From NCBI GenBank assembly GCA_020437105.1, contig JAGQWR010000005.1, positions 52,322 through 96,611 on the forward strand: a DNA stretch of 44,290 nt, written 5' to 3'. Source of the stretch: Saprospiraceae bacterium. GTDB lineage: Bacteria; Bacteroidota; Bacteroidia; Chitinophagales; Saprospiraceae. This document shows positions 33,501 to 40,446 of this stretch, one piece after another. Positions within the stretch are counted from its first letter, which is position 1. Each line of letters begins with the position of its first letter. The notes below the pieces were generated by a model, which worked only from the letters and a program-made list of their open reading frames with translations, made no database searches and was not told where the DNA came from. Both the position numbers and the translations under genes were made by a program.

Positions 33501-34598
33501 TGTGTGATCGTTGAAACTGCTAACCCGTACTTTACGTCGGCACTTGGTTTGCCAACCGATGGTGGCCGGGTACAATTTGATCTTCGCGCATCACCTTCTG
33601 TTTCAAAAGACGATGCGGATGGCGACGGACTGCCTGACCCTGATGGCGCAATGGACAATGGTGCACCTGTACAGGGTATGGGTTGGTTCCCGGGTTATGC
33701 AATTGATGTTGAAACCGGTCGCCGCCTGAATATTTTCTTCGGCGAAAATTCTGCTTATTCCATTGAAAACGCTTGTGTTACGTTCCCTAATTGTGAGGAA
33801 CTGTTCCTGGACGGTGTTTCACCTGCTGCGGATATGATGTTCAATCCGAGCGCACAGGTCGAACTGTTCTTGCCTGATTTCACGACAGTGGCAAACTTCA
33901 TTGGTGGTGGTCAGCACTTCGTTTACGTAACCGAAACGGATTATGATGGTTGTGCTGCTATCTATAATGTGTTAAAGAATCCGGCGCAAGCCATCCAGCG
34001 TGTACCTACATTGCGTAGCATTACCTGGGCAGGTTGGCCAATGGCTGCTGAAGGTACCCGGATGCTTAGCTATGCAGATGGTTTGATTCCGAATGATCTG
34101 ACTGTTAAACTGCGGGTAAACAACCCATATTCAGTTGAAACAGCTACAGGTGATTACAACGGATATCCAACATACCGGTTTGTACTTGATGGTCGTCAGG
34201 CAGATCCTTTATCTGCAGAAGGTGTAGAGACTGCACTGGATATGATCAATGTGGTACCGAATCCGTACTATGCATTCTCTGATTACGAGAACAACGAGTT
34301 AAGTACTACCGTGAAGATTACGAATCTTCCTGCTAAGTGTATTGTTACAATCTACTCGCTGGATGGCAAATTTATTCGCCAGTACAACCGGGATGAAAGT
34401 GGCACTATGCCGGATGGTAATAACCGCGGAATCCAGACCACACAATTCGGTCCGGATATCGAATGGAACCTGAAAAACAATCGGGGTATTCCAATCGCAG
34501 CGGGTATTTATCTTATCCATATTGATGCAGGTGAGATGGGCGAACGGGTGATCAAATGGTTTGGTACTAACCGGGCTTTCGATCCTTCCGGATTATAA
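30546..34598 (+). CDS. 1350-residue secreted surface protein with T9SS-like C-terminal domain
   Basis: A very large exported protein (signal MRNKRLWLICLFGALMWTSASA). Near the N terminus AGAIWLGGLDPGGGLKVAGQTYG...DYWSGPLDPVTG is a motif I know from a family of large Bacteroidota secreted proteins. Two calcium-type acidic loops are visible (FDRDGDLKYEPSEGDYP and DDADGDGLPDPDGAMDNG). The C terminus (about the last 115 residues) is a T9SS-like domain: INVVPNPYYAFSDYE, KITNLPAKCIVTIYSLDGKFIRQY, WNLKNNRGIPIAAGIYLIHID, RVIKWFGTNRAFDPSGL. It differs from standard type A domains by the longer insert and tail. The protein should cross the outer membrane by type IX secretion and stay at the surface. No catalytic motif is seen. 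It lies between the large receptor and a PorV/PorQ barrel gene. Confidence 0.85.
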   Translation: MRNKRLWLICLFGALMWTSASAHNDPNRPAANVTEPNSNSNTAVSFRADCTTASAQIDQGVNRLTGGKVNNVRARLTTGGDVWWDRGDGKYVVPHPDPGEEEISSIFAGAIWLGGLDPGGGLKVAGQTYGNSQGNSDYWSGPLDPVTGLTDLEICDNWDRFFEVYASEIDEHLSNYEQALAAGVEYDPDLIPRGVKGWPARGNDYFFEINEFELPNTSQGLAGYFDRDGDLKYEPSEGDYPIIEIRGCPEPQYPDQMIFWVYNDAGGIHAESNADAIQMEVQVQAFSYGTKDQINDMTFQRYKLINRAIEDIDSTYFGIWVDADLGCYTDDYVGCDTSRSLAYTYNADAADGNVGTNCPDGINTYGTEIPIIGIDYFRGPLKPIIENGVAVDTIELGMSSFTYFNNPSQGNPDPNTTDPQTGEQFYNYLSGSWRDGSPFTYGDDAYQDGDPIDYAFTETPDDQGGWSMCTASLPEYDRRTVQASGPFKLVPGATNELIVGAVWVPEFDYPCPDISRLFQADKLAQNLFDNCFDILDGPDAPDLDFIELNQSIIAVLSNDTLLVNSNNAYEMYEEDDLEADAASGENIDTTYNFEGYIIYQLAGPEVTTGDYDNTDKARIVAQVDLKNGISDIYSWTAVSDPGTGEEIWYPELATQGPDDGIRHTFQLTTDLFASGDNRMINHKKYYYSVIAYAHNNWQQYDVGSATGQRRPYIVGRRNIKTYTVIPRPIVDRELNSFYGDGPVITRIDGVGVGNNFVDLSQESIDQIFKDGSAAELTYQPGEGPIDVKVYNPLDVVDGEFLLTLVDENMANNKLDTAVYWELKSLSNPSAPTIRSDQTIDQFSEQILAQYGFTVTVAQAAEVGSLVDASNGAIGAEYAYSDTGLPFWYAGVSDDLGGIGYLNYVATSVGEPDNALDPSGALTKIGDGSFVPFQIADYRNRPAGSEYVTPGWRNSSYGSLVRDADLLANVNNVDIIFTSDKSLWSRCVIVETANPYFTSALGLPTDGGRVQFDLRASPSVSKDDADGDGLPDPDGAMDNGAPVQGMGWFPGYAIDVETGRRLNIFFGENSAYSIENACVTFPNCEELFLDGVSPAADMMFNPSAQVELFLPDFTTVANFIGGGQHFVYVTETDYDGCAAIYNVLKNPAQAIQRVPTLRSITWAGWPMAAEGTRMLSYADGLIPNDLTVKLRVNNPYSVETATGDYNGYPTYRFVLDGRQADPLSAEGVETALDMINVVPNPYYAFSDYENNELSTTVKITNLPAKCIVTIYSLDGKFIRQYNRDESGTMPDGNNRGIQTTQFGPDIEWNLKNNRGIPIAAGIYLIHIDAGEMGERVIKWFGTNRAFDPSGL

Positions 34599-34600
34599 TA

Positions 34601-34641
34601 AAAAAAGGAGGGAGGTCCCTTGGGTTCCTCCCTCCCCTTTT
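34601..34641 (+). terminator. Hairpin with T run after the large secreted-protein gene
   Basis: GGAGGGAGG (34607-34615) pairs with CCTCCCTCC (34627-34635) across an 11-base loop, with flanking A and T runs (AAAAAA before, CTTTT after). It lies 8 bp after the stop and 20 bp before the next ATG. It probably terminates part of the transcript and lets some read on into the PorV-type gene. Confidence 0.65.
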
Positions 34642-34661
34642 AAATTTGAAAACGAGCATTT

Positions 34662-35726
34662 ATGAATCGTATATTCTACATTCTAGCTATAGCGGTTTCT
34701 TTCGGGTTGGCTTTGCCTCAGGCATTTGCCGGTAACCCGGATCGCCAGGGTGAGGCAGGTGCCTACGAGTTACTGATCAACCCTTGGGCCCGCAGTGCCG
34801 GACTCCATACCATGACTACCTCCTGTATCACCGGAGTTGAAGCCATGCGCCTCAATGTTGCAGGTGTTGGCCGGGTCGATGGTTTGCAGTTCTACGGCGC
34901 ACACTCCATCTATTTGGAGTCAACCGGAATCAATATCAATTCCTTTGGTTTTGCTACACCTATTGGTAAAAGCGGCGGAATTGGCGTGACTATTATGGCC
35001 ATGGATTTTGGTGATATTCCGATTACAACTACGAATCAGCCGGAAGGAACAGGCGCAACCTTCTCTCCAACTTTTCTGAATATTGGAGTAGGGTATTCAC
35101 ATGTTTTTGAAAACAAAGTATCTGTTGGTATTTTGTTTCGGGGTGTTTCTGAGCGTATTGCGGATTTGTCTGCAAGTACCTTTGCTATTGATGCAGGTGT
35201 ACAGTACGTAACAGGTGAAAATGACAACTTTAAGTTTGGTATCTCCCTTCGTAATGTTGGCGGTTCCATGCAGTTTACAGGAGAAGGTCTGACGATCAAT
35301 CGGCAGGTTCCAATCGGTTCGGTTAACTACGGCCAGGCAGTGGAGCAACGTTCTGCTGAGTATGAACTGCAGTCTCAGCTGAATATCGGCGCCTCCTATG
35401 ACTTCCTGCTTGGTACTACCGGTCGGCTTACCCTTGTCGGTAATTTCGCATCTAATGCCTTTTCTCAGGATCAGCTTGGTGGCGGACTGGAGTTTGGCTT
35501 CTTGGATATTTTGGTGCTCCGTGGTGGATACAAATATGAATTTGGATCTAATTTGGAAAACGGAAAAGAAGCGCCTCTTTATACCGGTATTGCGGCTGGC
35601 GTAACGATTGAAGTCCCTTTCAAGAAAGACAATCCGGAAAGTGGTCGCTTTGGTGTTGACTATGCTTACCGTACAACTAAACTATTCGGAGGAACCCATA
35701 ATATTGGTGTTCGTCTGGATCTCTGA
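34662..35726 (+). CDS. PorV/PorQ-family outer-membrane barrel protein
   Basis: A 354-residue protein (signal MNRIFYILAIAVSFGLALPQAFA) of the PorV/PorQ family. The opening GEAGAYELLINPWARSAGLHTMTTSCITGVEAMRLNVAGVGRV is the family's signature N terminus (aromatic/Gly-rich strand, then AxxxNPAG-like turn). The rest is amphipathic beta strands ending in GGTHNIGVRLDL. PorV shuttles T9SS cargo from the SprA/Sov translocon to the attachment complex, and PorQ/PorZ act at that complex. This copy is next to a T9SS-like substrate gene, so a dedicated carrier for that protein is an attractive inference. A general PorV would more often be beside porU. It closes the three-gene cluster. Confidence 0.85.
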   Translation: MNRIFYILAIAVSFGLALPQAFAGNPDRQGEAGAYELLINPWARSAGLHTMTTSCITGVEAMRLNVAGVGRVDGLQFYGAHSIYLESTGININSFGFATPIGKSGGIGVTIMAMDFGDIPITTTNQPEGTGATFSPTFLNIGVGYSHVFENKVSVGILFRGVSERIADLSASTFAIDAGVQYVTGENDNFKFGISLRNVGGSMQFTGEGLTINRQVPIGSVNYGQAVEQRSAEYELQSQLNIGASYDFLLGTTGRLTLVGNFASNAFSQDQLGGGLEFGFLDILVLRGGYKYEFGSNLENGKEAPLYTGIAAGVTIEVPFKKDNPESGRFGVDYAYRTTKLFGGTHNIGVRLDL

Positions 35727-35783
35727 TCAACTTTTTGATCAGTAAATAAGAGGCTGCCGATGTTCAGAAATCGGCAGCCTCTT
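35723..35783 (+). terminator. Double hairpin closing the receptor/T9SS/PorV cluster
   Basis: First, CTGATCAA (35723-35730) and TTGATCAG (35735-35742) form an 8-bp stem around CTTT; the TGA stop of the PorV-type gene lies in its left arm. Then AAGAGGCTGCCGAT (35748-35761) pairs perfectly with ATCGGCAGCCTCTT (35770-35783) across an 8-base loop, followed by TCCTTATTT. The second hairpin is a strong terminator; the first may add stability. Confidence 0.85.
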
Positions 35784-36032
35784 TCCTTATTTAGGAAAAA
35801 CTCCTATCTTTGAGGTAGATGTTTAAGTGAAGACGTTTCCATCGAATAGTGAAGGAAGCGTTTTTGTATTTATTAGTACAAGCCTGATAGCGCACCAAAG
35901 ACAGTTCTGATTTCTATCCTGTCTTCGTTCTCTTTCGACAATTTGGTCTCGAAACTTCTTTTGGTTATCACGAAAGGGAGGAGAACTTGACTGCTTTATT
36001 CAGGCCTTTGTTTAACCCAAAATCACCGCAAT
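35784..36032. promoter_or_regulatory. greA leader with -7 box (TATCTTTG at 35805-35812)
   Basis: TATCTTTG at 35805-35812 matches TAnnTTTG exactly and would start a transcript about 210 bp before greA, giving a long leader. No convincing TTG is seen at -33. I see no named riboswitch or other strong structure in the leader. Confidence 0.4.
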
Positions 36033-36506
36033 ATGTCAATTACTTACCTGACCCAGGAAGGATTTGATCGCCTTACAGCTGAATTAGAAGAAATGAAAAC
36101 CAATGGCCGAAGCGAGGCCGCAACGGAAATCGCTGAAGCCCGGGAAAAAGGCGACTTGTCGGAAAATGCAGAATACCATGCCGCCAAAGATGCGCAGGGT
36201 ATGTTGGAAATGAAAATAAACGAGCTCGAAAAGATTCTCGCAAATGCACGCGTTTTAGATGAAAGTCAACTCGATAATTCAGAGGTTCGACTGCTGTCGA
36301 ATGTAACTATACGCAATAAAGCAAACGGGAAAGAAATGACGTACAAACTCGTTTCCGAGTCGGAGTCAGATCTGAAGAATCGAAAGATTTCTGCTACTTC
36401 CCCAATGGGCCTTGGTCTGATGGGCAAAAAAGTAGGCGACCTGGCTGTTGTGGAAACGCCAAGAGGAAACCTCAATTTCGAAATCGTAGAAATTTCAATC
36501 GGATAG
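36033..36506 (+). CDS. greA: Transcription elongation factor GreA
   Basis: A 157-residue GreA, which rescues backtracked RNA polymerase by stimulating transcript cleavage. The N-terminal coiled coil (TQEGFDRLTAELEEMKTNGRSEAATEIAEAREKGDLSENAEYHAAKDAQGMLEMKINELEKIL) carries the acidic tip residues in KGDLSENAEY that reach the polymerase active site. The C-terminal FKBP-like domain follows (KEMTYKLVSESESDLKNRKISATSPMGLGLMGKKVGDLAVVETPRG). Length is standard. The HIT-family gene follows after one base, so the two form an operon, a common arrangement in Bacteroidota. Confidence 0.97.
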   Translation: MSITYLTQEGFDRLTAELEEMKTNGRSEAATEIAEAREKGDLSENAEYHAAKDAQGMLEMKINELEKILANARVLDESQLDNSEVRLLSNVTIRNKANGKEMTYKLVSESESDLKNRKISATSPMGLGLMGKKVGDLAVVETPRGNLNFEIVEISIG

Positions 36507-36507
36507 T

Positions 36508-36906
36508 ATGTCATCCATCTTTTCAAAAATTGTGGCAGGGGAAATTCCCTGCCATAAAATCGCAGAAACAGAATCCTTTTTCGCTTTTCTGGATATCCGC
36601 CCCCTGGCCAAAGGCCATACCCTCGTTATTCCGAAAAAGGAAACAGACTATATCTTCGATCTGGAAGATGATGCCCTCGCCGGCCTGATGACTTTTGCTA
36701 AAAAGGTTGCTCATGCGGTCAAACAAGCTATTCCCTGCAAACGAATAGGTGTTACCGTTATTGGACTGGAAGTGCCACACGCCCATGTGCACCTGATCCC
36801 GATCAATCACCTAAATGATATGAATTTCGAACGCCCTCCAGTTGATTTAAGTCAGGAAGAACTGGCCGATATCGCAGCCTCGATTCGTGAAGCTTTTGTA
36901 GGGTAG
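36508..36906 (+). CDS. HIT-family nucleotide hydrolase
   Basis: A 132-residue histidine-triad protein of the HinT/Fhit superfamily. The signature HAHVHLIPI gives H91, H93 and H95, the active-site triad, with H93-type covalent chemistry on phosphoramidates or dinucleotides. The N-terminal FSKIVAGEIPCHKIAETESFFAFLDIRPLAKGHTLVIPKKETDYIF is the standard HIT start. Substrate in vivo is unknown. The gene is translationally close to greA (one base between stop and start), so both probably come from the greA promoter. Confidence 0.93.
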   Translation: MSSIFSKIVAGEIPCHKIAETESFFAFLDIRPLAKGHTLVIPKKETDYIFDLEDDALAGLMTFAKKVAHAVKQAIPCKRIGVTVIGLEVPHAHVHLIPINHLNDMNFERPPVDLSQEELADIAASIREAFVG

Positions 36907-36914
36907 ATTCTTCG

Positions 36915-37020
36915 GCATCAGGTTGATGCTCGGCTGTGCCTCGCGTGGAATGTTCCGCTTCGCGTCACGTGGAGTGCTTGCCTGCGGCTGCGCGTGGAGC
37001 ATCAGCTTCGCTGATCGGGG
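36915..37020. repeat. Cluster of short GC-rich repeat units
   Basis: Three units of 24-25 bp begin with CGTGGA at 36944, 36968 and 36993. A perfect hairpin GCATCA-ggt-TGATGC (36915-36929) precedes them, GGAATGTTCC is palindromic in unit 1, and unit 3 ends in a hairpin ATCAGC-TTC-GCTGAT (37001-37015). The composition is more GC-rich than its surroundings. It looks like a degenerate palindromic intergenic repeat. Confidence 0.6.
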
Positions 37021-37037
37021 AGATTTTTTTTGTCTAA

Positions 37038-37119
37038 GGTCTAAAGTCGAGGGTCTAAGGTCGAGAAGTTCAAACTCCCCAGATAGCTATCGGGGCAAAC
37101 CCACACTCACACTCACACT
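37038..37119. repeat. Two short tandem repeats beside gldB
   Basis: GGTCTAAAGTCGAG at 37038-37051 is followed by GGTCTAAGGTCGAG at 37052-37065, a 14-bp tandem pair differing at one base. Then CACACT is repeated three times at 37102-37119, just before the end of the gldB gene. Both are simple repeats of the kind that vary by slippage. Confidence 0.75.
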
Positions 37120-37127
37120 CAAACTAC

Positions 37128-38204
37128 CTACCTCCTCGGCTTATACTTTGATAGGTCAAGAATCTTTTGCGAATCATCCATCAGGATCAACTCTTCTAAA
37201 GTGGTTTCCGGGAAACGGCGCATGAAAGACTTGATGATCTGCAGGCCGATGTAATTACCCACGCGGCCGGGAGACTCCGGAGGCATTAAAGAAGTGCCAC
37301 TCGGACTGTATTCCACCAGCTTACGGAAATCCTGGTATCTGGTAGAGTAGAGCAGTTCCTCATCCAGTAAATAAGCCCAGACTTCCTGTTCATTATCCCG
37401 GCACCACTGGAGTTGGTCGGGCGAATATTCCATCAATACTGTATCTGCAGCAAAGGGAACAAGTTGTTCGAGCAGGTAGCGCTTCTTCCCATTCTGGATC
37501 ATATAGTCGATTAAGCGGTTTTCGGGTACCGGCCCGACGAGGTCTTCAATAAGAGGCATCAGTGTTTTGGAAACCATGTGCTCCCGGTTATTGGCTCGGG
37601 TGAGATACTGGGAGAAATTAGCATTGCCCGGATTGTAATAAGCGTAAGGAAAGTTTTCCCCCAGATAAAATTCCAAACCGATCGCCAGGTCGTTTTGTCC
37701 GTATATGAAATTGGCAATGGTAAACTCCGAGATAAACGTGGTGAGCGTCGGAATAGGCGCCTCCGGGAAGTAGTAGTTGAAGTACCGGAAAGCCTGGTTA
37801 AAATCAGCTTCCAGGTCTGTCATATCGGGGTACACAACCTGGCAGGTGTCATATAACTTGCGGATCCCGGCATTGGCTACAAAACCTCTGACATAGGCGT
37901 CATGTCCTTCTTCTGCAATTCTCGGATCGGTGCTTCCCAGAATCTGACCAAAGTAAATCTCACTAAAGGCCGGGTATTTACTTTCCAGCAGCCTTAGGCC
38001 CGGGGAGAAGTCATTTGTATCAATCGAAATCAGGTCCTGATCAAAGCGTTGGATCTCCACATTCATATTAATATGGGAGACGTCCGGAATATCTTTACCT
38101 TTGTCGTTTGTGCAGGCGTTGGTCGATACTAAAGCGATCAATATACTGAAGCGAAAAAGCGTTCGAAGAATTTGTGATGTAGAATCTGGGAAAACCTGGA
38201 ACAT
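37128..38204 (-). CDS. gldB: Gliding motility lipoprotein GldB
   Basis: A 358-residue lipoprotein (signal to Cys31 in STNAC). It shows the GldB pattern: INMNVEIQRFDQDLISIDTNDFSPGLRLLESKYPAFSEIYFGQIL near the start, LIDYMIQNGKKRYLLEQLVPFAADTVLMEYSPDQLQWCRDNEQEVWAYLLDEELLYSTRYQDFRKLVEYSPSG-type middle split over several helices, and SPGRVGNYIGLQIIKSFMRRFPETTLEELI near the end. GldB is required for gliding in Flavobacterium and occurs in many non-gliding Bacteroidota too, so its role may be broader. It is consistent with a T9SS/gliding gene set in this genome. The gene is divergent from the PorT-like gene. Confidence 0.88.
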   Translation of the reverse strand: MFQVFPDSTSQILRTLFRFSILIALVSTNACTNDKGKDIPDVSHINMNVEIQRFDQDLISIDTNDFSPGLRLLESKYPAFSEIYFGQILGSTDPRIAEEGHDAYVRGFVANAGIRKLYDTCQVVYPDMTDLEADFNQAFRYFNYYFPEAPIPTLTTFISEFTIANFIYGQNDLAIGLEFYLGENFPYAYYNPGNANFSQYLTRANNREHMVSKTLMPLIEDLVGPVPENRLIDYMIQNGKKRYLLEQLVPFAADTVLMEYSPDQLQWCRDNEQEVWAYLLDEELLYSTRYQDFRKLVEYSPSGTSLMPPESPGRVGNYIGLQIIKSFMRRFPETTLEELILMDDSQKILDLSKYKPRR

Positions 38205-38222
38205 AAATTTTTCAGTTTGATG

Positions 38223-38266
38223 TAACTTTGAAACGAAAACAAATTCGTTAGTAGCTTCTAACGAAT
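38223..38266 (+). promoter_or_regulatory. -7 box and perfect 9-bp hairpin upstream of the PorT-like gene
   Basis: TAACTTTG (38223-38230) matches TAnnTTTG. Shortly after, ATTCGTTAG (38243-38251) and CTAACGAAT (38258-38266) form a perfect 9-bp inverted repeat around TAGCTT. If transcription starts about 7 bp after the box, the hairpin lies in the 5' leader; as DNA it could also be an operator for one or both divergent genes. Confidence 0.5.
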
Positions 38267-38300
38267 CTTAATCTGAATTATTCACCAAAAGTAATACCAA

Positions 38301-39056
38301 ATGCAAAGGCTCATTGCAATTGTTGTACTTCTCTCTTTTATTTCCGTTAAAATTTCTGCTCAGGGGATGCGATTTGGCTTCCAGGCGAGTCCGACCTTTT
38401 TCTGGATGGATACGGATGATAAATTTATCAACCAAAGTGGCACGGCCCTGGGTTTGAAACTCGGAGTACGGGGAGAAGCATTTTTCGCTGAAAAATATGC
38501 CTTTACCTACGGACTGGGATTTTCATTTAATTCTGGTGGCACCCTGCTACACGATACAGGCGGCCGGTTCTGGACAAAATCAGAGCTTTCCAGCGAAGCT
38601 TTTCGGGAATTACCGGATAATGTAAAATTGAAATACTCTATCCGCTATGTCGAATTGCCTTTTAGTTTTAAAATGCTGACCAACGAGATCTTCCGGGATT
38701 TCAGATTCTTCTTTGAAGCACCGGTTATCAGTTTGGGTATTCGTGCACAAGGGAGAGGGGATATCTCCGGTGCAGGTGATCTGAATGTGGAGGATGAAAA
38801 CATTAACAAAGATGTAAATCTGTTTAATTTATCCTGGGGACTTGGCGCTGGCGCGGAATACAATGTTCGGGGTAATACGACCGGTGATACCAACCTGATG
38901 TTTGGTCTGTTTTACGAACAGGGCTTTACCGACGTAACCGATAATGATGCCATGAAACTTACTAAAGATGATATGGGTGTGATTATCATGGAAGAAGCAG
39001 AAGATTCCAGAGCCGTTATTCGCGGACTCCGGATATTTGTTGGTGTAATCTTTTAA
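38301..39056 (+). CDS. PorT-like outer-membrane beta-barrel protein
   Basis: A 251-residue exported protein (signal MQRLIAIVVLLSFISVKISAQG) with the eight-stranded barrel look of the Bacteroidota PorT/outer-membrane-beta-barrel family: RFGFQASPTFFWMDTDD, LGLKLGVRGEAFFAEKYAFTYGLGFSFNSGG, YSIRYVELPFSFKML, LSWGLGAGAEYNVRG and the final LRIFVGVIF. Some relatives (PorT/SprT) are needed for T9SS function, but generic barrels of the same fold are very common, so a T9SS role is not asserted. It is divergent from gldB and 22 bp upstream of nadC, so it may be co-transcribed with nadC. Confidence 0.75.
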   Translation: MQRLIAIVVLLSFISVKISAQGMRFGFQASPTFFWMDTDDKFINQSGTALGLKLGVRGEAFFAEKYAFTYGLGFSFNSGGTLLHDTGGRFWTKSELSSEAFRELPDNVKLKYSIRYVELPFSFKMLTNEIFRDFRFFFEAPVISLGIRAQGRGDISGAGDLNVEDENINKDVNLFNLSWGLGAGAEYNVRGNTTGDTNLMFGLFYEQGFTDVTDNDAMKLTKDDMGVIIMEEAEDSRAVIRGLRIFVGVIF

Positions 39057-39078
39057 GCCCACTTAATTTTTCAATAAT

Positions 39079-39954
39079 ATGGCAGTTGTTTTGCAAGATA
39101 TCCACCCGGATGCAGATCGGATCATATCCGAATTTATTGATTTAGCACTCCGGGAAGACATTGGAGAAGGTGACCATACTTCAAAAGCATGTATTTCGGC
39201 AGATGCGCGTTCGAATGCCCATTTGTTAGTGAAAGATGTCGGCGTGATCGCCGGCATTCAGTTGGCAGAGAAGATCCTGAAAACGGTAGATCCGGATTGT
39301 ACGTTTGTCCCGCTGCTTAAAGACGGGGATGCTATTCGGTATGGGGATGTGGCTTTTGACTTAGAATGTAATACCCAGGCACTGCTCCGGGCAGAACGTG
39401 TTTGCCTCAATATGATGCAGCGAATGAGTGGGATTGCCTCCCTGAGTAATCGCTATCTTTTTGAAGTGGAAGACCTGCCGGTAAAGATTCTGGATACCCG
39501 GAAAACCACTCCCGGTATTCGCTTTTTTGAAAAATGGGCGGTAAACCTGGGCGGTTGTTTTAATTACCGTTTTGGATTGTATGACTGGATCATGGTCAAA
39601 GACAATCATATTGATGCCTGTGGCGGAATTCCACAAGCCATCGAGCGTGTACATGCCTACCTGAAAGACCAGAACCTGGAGCGGAATATCACCATAGAAG
39701 TAAGAAACCTGGTAGAATTACACCAGGTTTTGGAGGTGGGTGGCGTGACCCGAATTATGCTGGACAATTTTGAAATCCCCATTCTGAGGGAGGCTGTAGC
39801 AACTATTGATAATCGCTTTGAAACGGAAGCTTCCGGAGGAATTAATATTCACACCGTTCGGAAATATGCCCAAACAGGGGTGGATTTTATTTCTATCGGA
39901 GCACTTACGCATTCAGCAACCAGCCTCGACCTCAGTTTGAAGATCGTGAAGTAA
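39079..39954 (+). CDS. nadC: Nicotinate-nucleotide pyrophosphorylase (carboxylating)
   Basis: A 291-residue quinolinate phosphoribosyltransferase, which makes nicotinate mononucleotide from quinolinate and PRPP in de novo NAD synthesis. LREDIGEGDHTSKACI, ERVCLNMMQRMSGIASLSNRY, KILDTRKTTPGIRFFEKWAV, CFNYRFGLYDWIMVKDNHIDACG, ITIEVRNL, IMLDNF and ASGGINIHTVRKYAQTGVDFISIGALTHSA are the family's substrate-binding segments in order. The phosphate-binding and PRPP-contacting Arg/Lys/His residues are in place. Length is standard. Confidence 0.97.
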   Translation: MAVVLQDIHPDADRIISEFIDLALREDIGEGDHTSKACISADARSNAHLLVKDVGVIAGIQLAEKILKTVDPDCTFVPLLKDGDAIRYGDVAFDLECNTQALLRAERVCLNMMQRMSGIASLSNRYLFEVEDLPVKILDTRKTTPGIRFFEKWAVNLGGCFNYRFGLYDWIMVKDNHIDACGGIPQAIERVHAYLKDQNLERNITIEVRNLVELHQVLEVGGVTRIMLDNFEIPILREAVATIDNRFETEASGGINIHTVRKYAQTGVDFISIGALTHSATSLDLSLKIVK

Positions 39955-39966
39955 AACCTGTCACTA

Positions 39967-40074
39967 TCAACTGTATCGAAATACACTCAGAAAGACCAGC
40001 AGACACATAGACGCTAAAAAAAGCCAGAACCGCAGGTCATTGAAGAATAGTGTTGGTTTCTCGTTTGAACGCAT
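39967..40074 (-). CDS. Possible 35-residue single-helix membrane protein
   Basis: A short open frame gives MRSNEKPTLFFNDLRFWLF, a hydrophobic helix FWLFLASMCLLVFLSVF and the end RYS. The charged N terminus followed by one helix is what small membrane proteins look like. It is convergent with nadC (12 bp between stops). No promoter or ribosome site is clear, and a frame of this size can occur by chance, so this is a candidate only. A 36-codon frame on the plus strand at 40101-40211 lacks any such feature. Confidence 0.4.
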   Translation of the reverse strand: MRSNEKPTLFFNDLRFWLFLASMCLLVFLSVFRYS

Positions 40075-40446
40075 ACTTAATTCGGTTTACACAATTCACA
40101 ATGTCTGTAAAGAACCGATTAGCCGAAGCTGTCGATCCATACAGAATCCTATACGAACTACTTGATTCAGGAATTACTTCCTGTTTCAACCAGTTTAATT
40201 ACAATAAGTAGGTGTGTGAACCCGGCAAACGAGTTTCACCCTTCCCCCCAGATGGATATAAGCAGTACGGGCTCTTACCAGAGCTAGCCTGTTTTCAAGA
40301 CACGAGGTCTTGGCAAAAGTGTGTAGTTCCCCCTTTAGCTTAAATATCCCTCCAAAAAGAACCTGGATGATAATGCCAGAATAATGGATGGGATTTTCTT
40401 TGAATAGGTAAATACAAAAAGCTTGCCAAAAACGAGCGTAGGGAGA
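40075..40446. other. Non-coding stretch with three successive hairpins
   Basis: Between nadC and pyrD, apart from the small frame, no gene is seen. Three potential hairpins lie in a row: GTGAAC...GTTTCAC (40216-40239, imperfect), GCTCT-tacc-AGAGC (40271-40284) and CAAGAC-acgag-GTCTTG (40296-40312, extendable by TTTT/AAAA across a bulge). C-rich and G-rich tracts separate them. The set could be a structured RNA on either strand; I cannot assign it to a known class. Confidence 0.3.
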
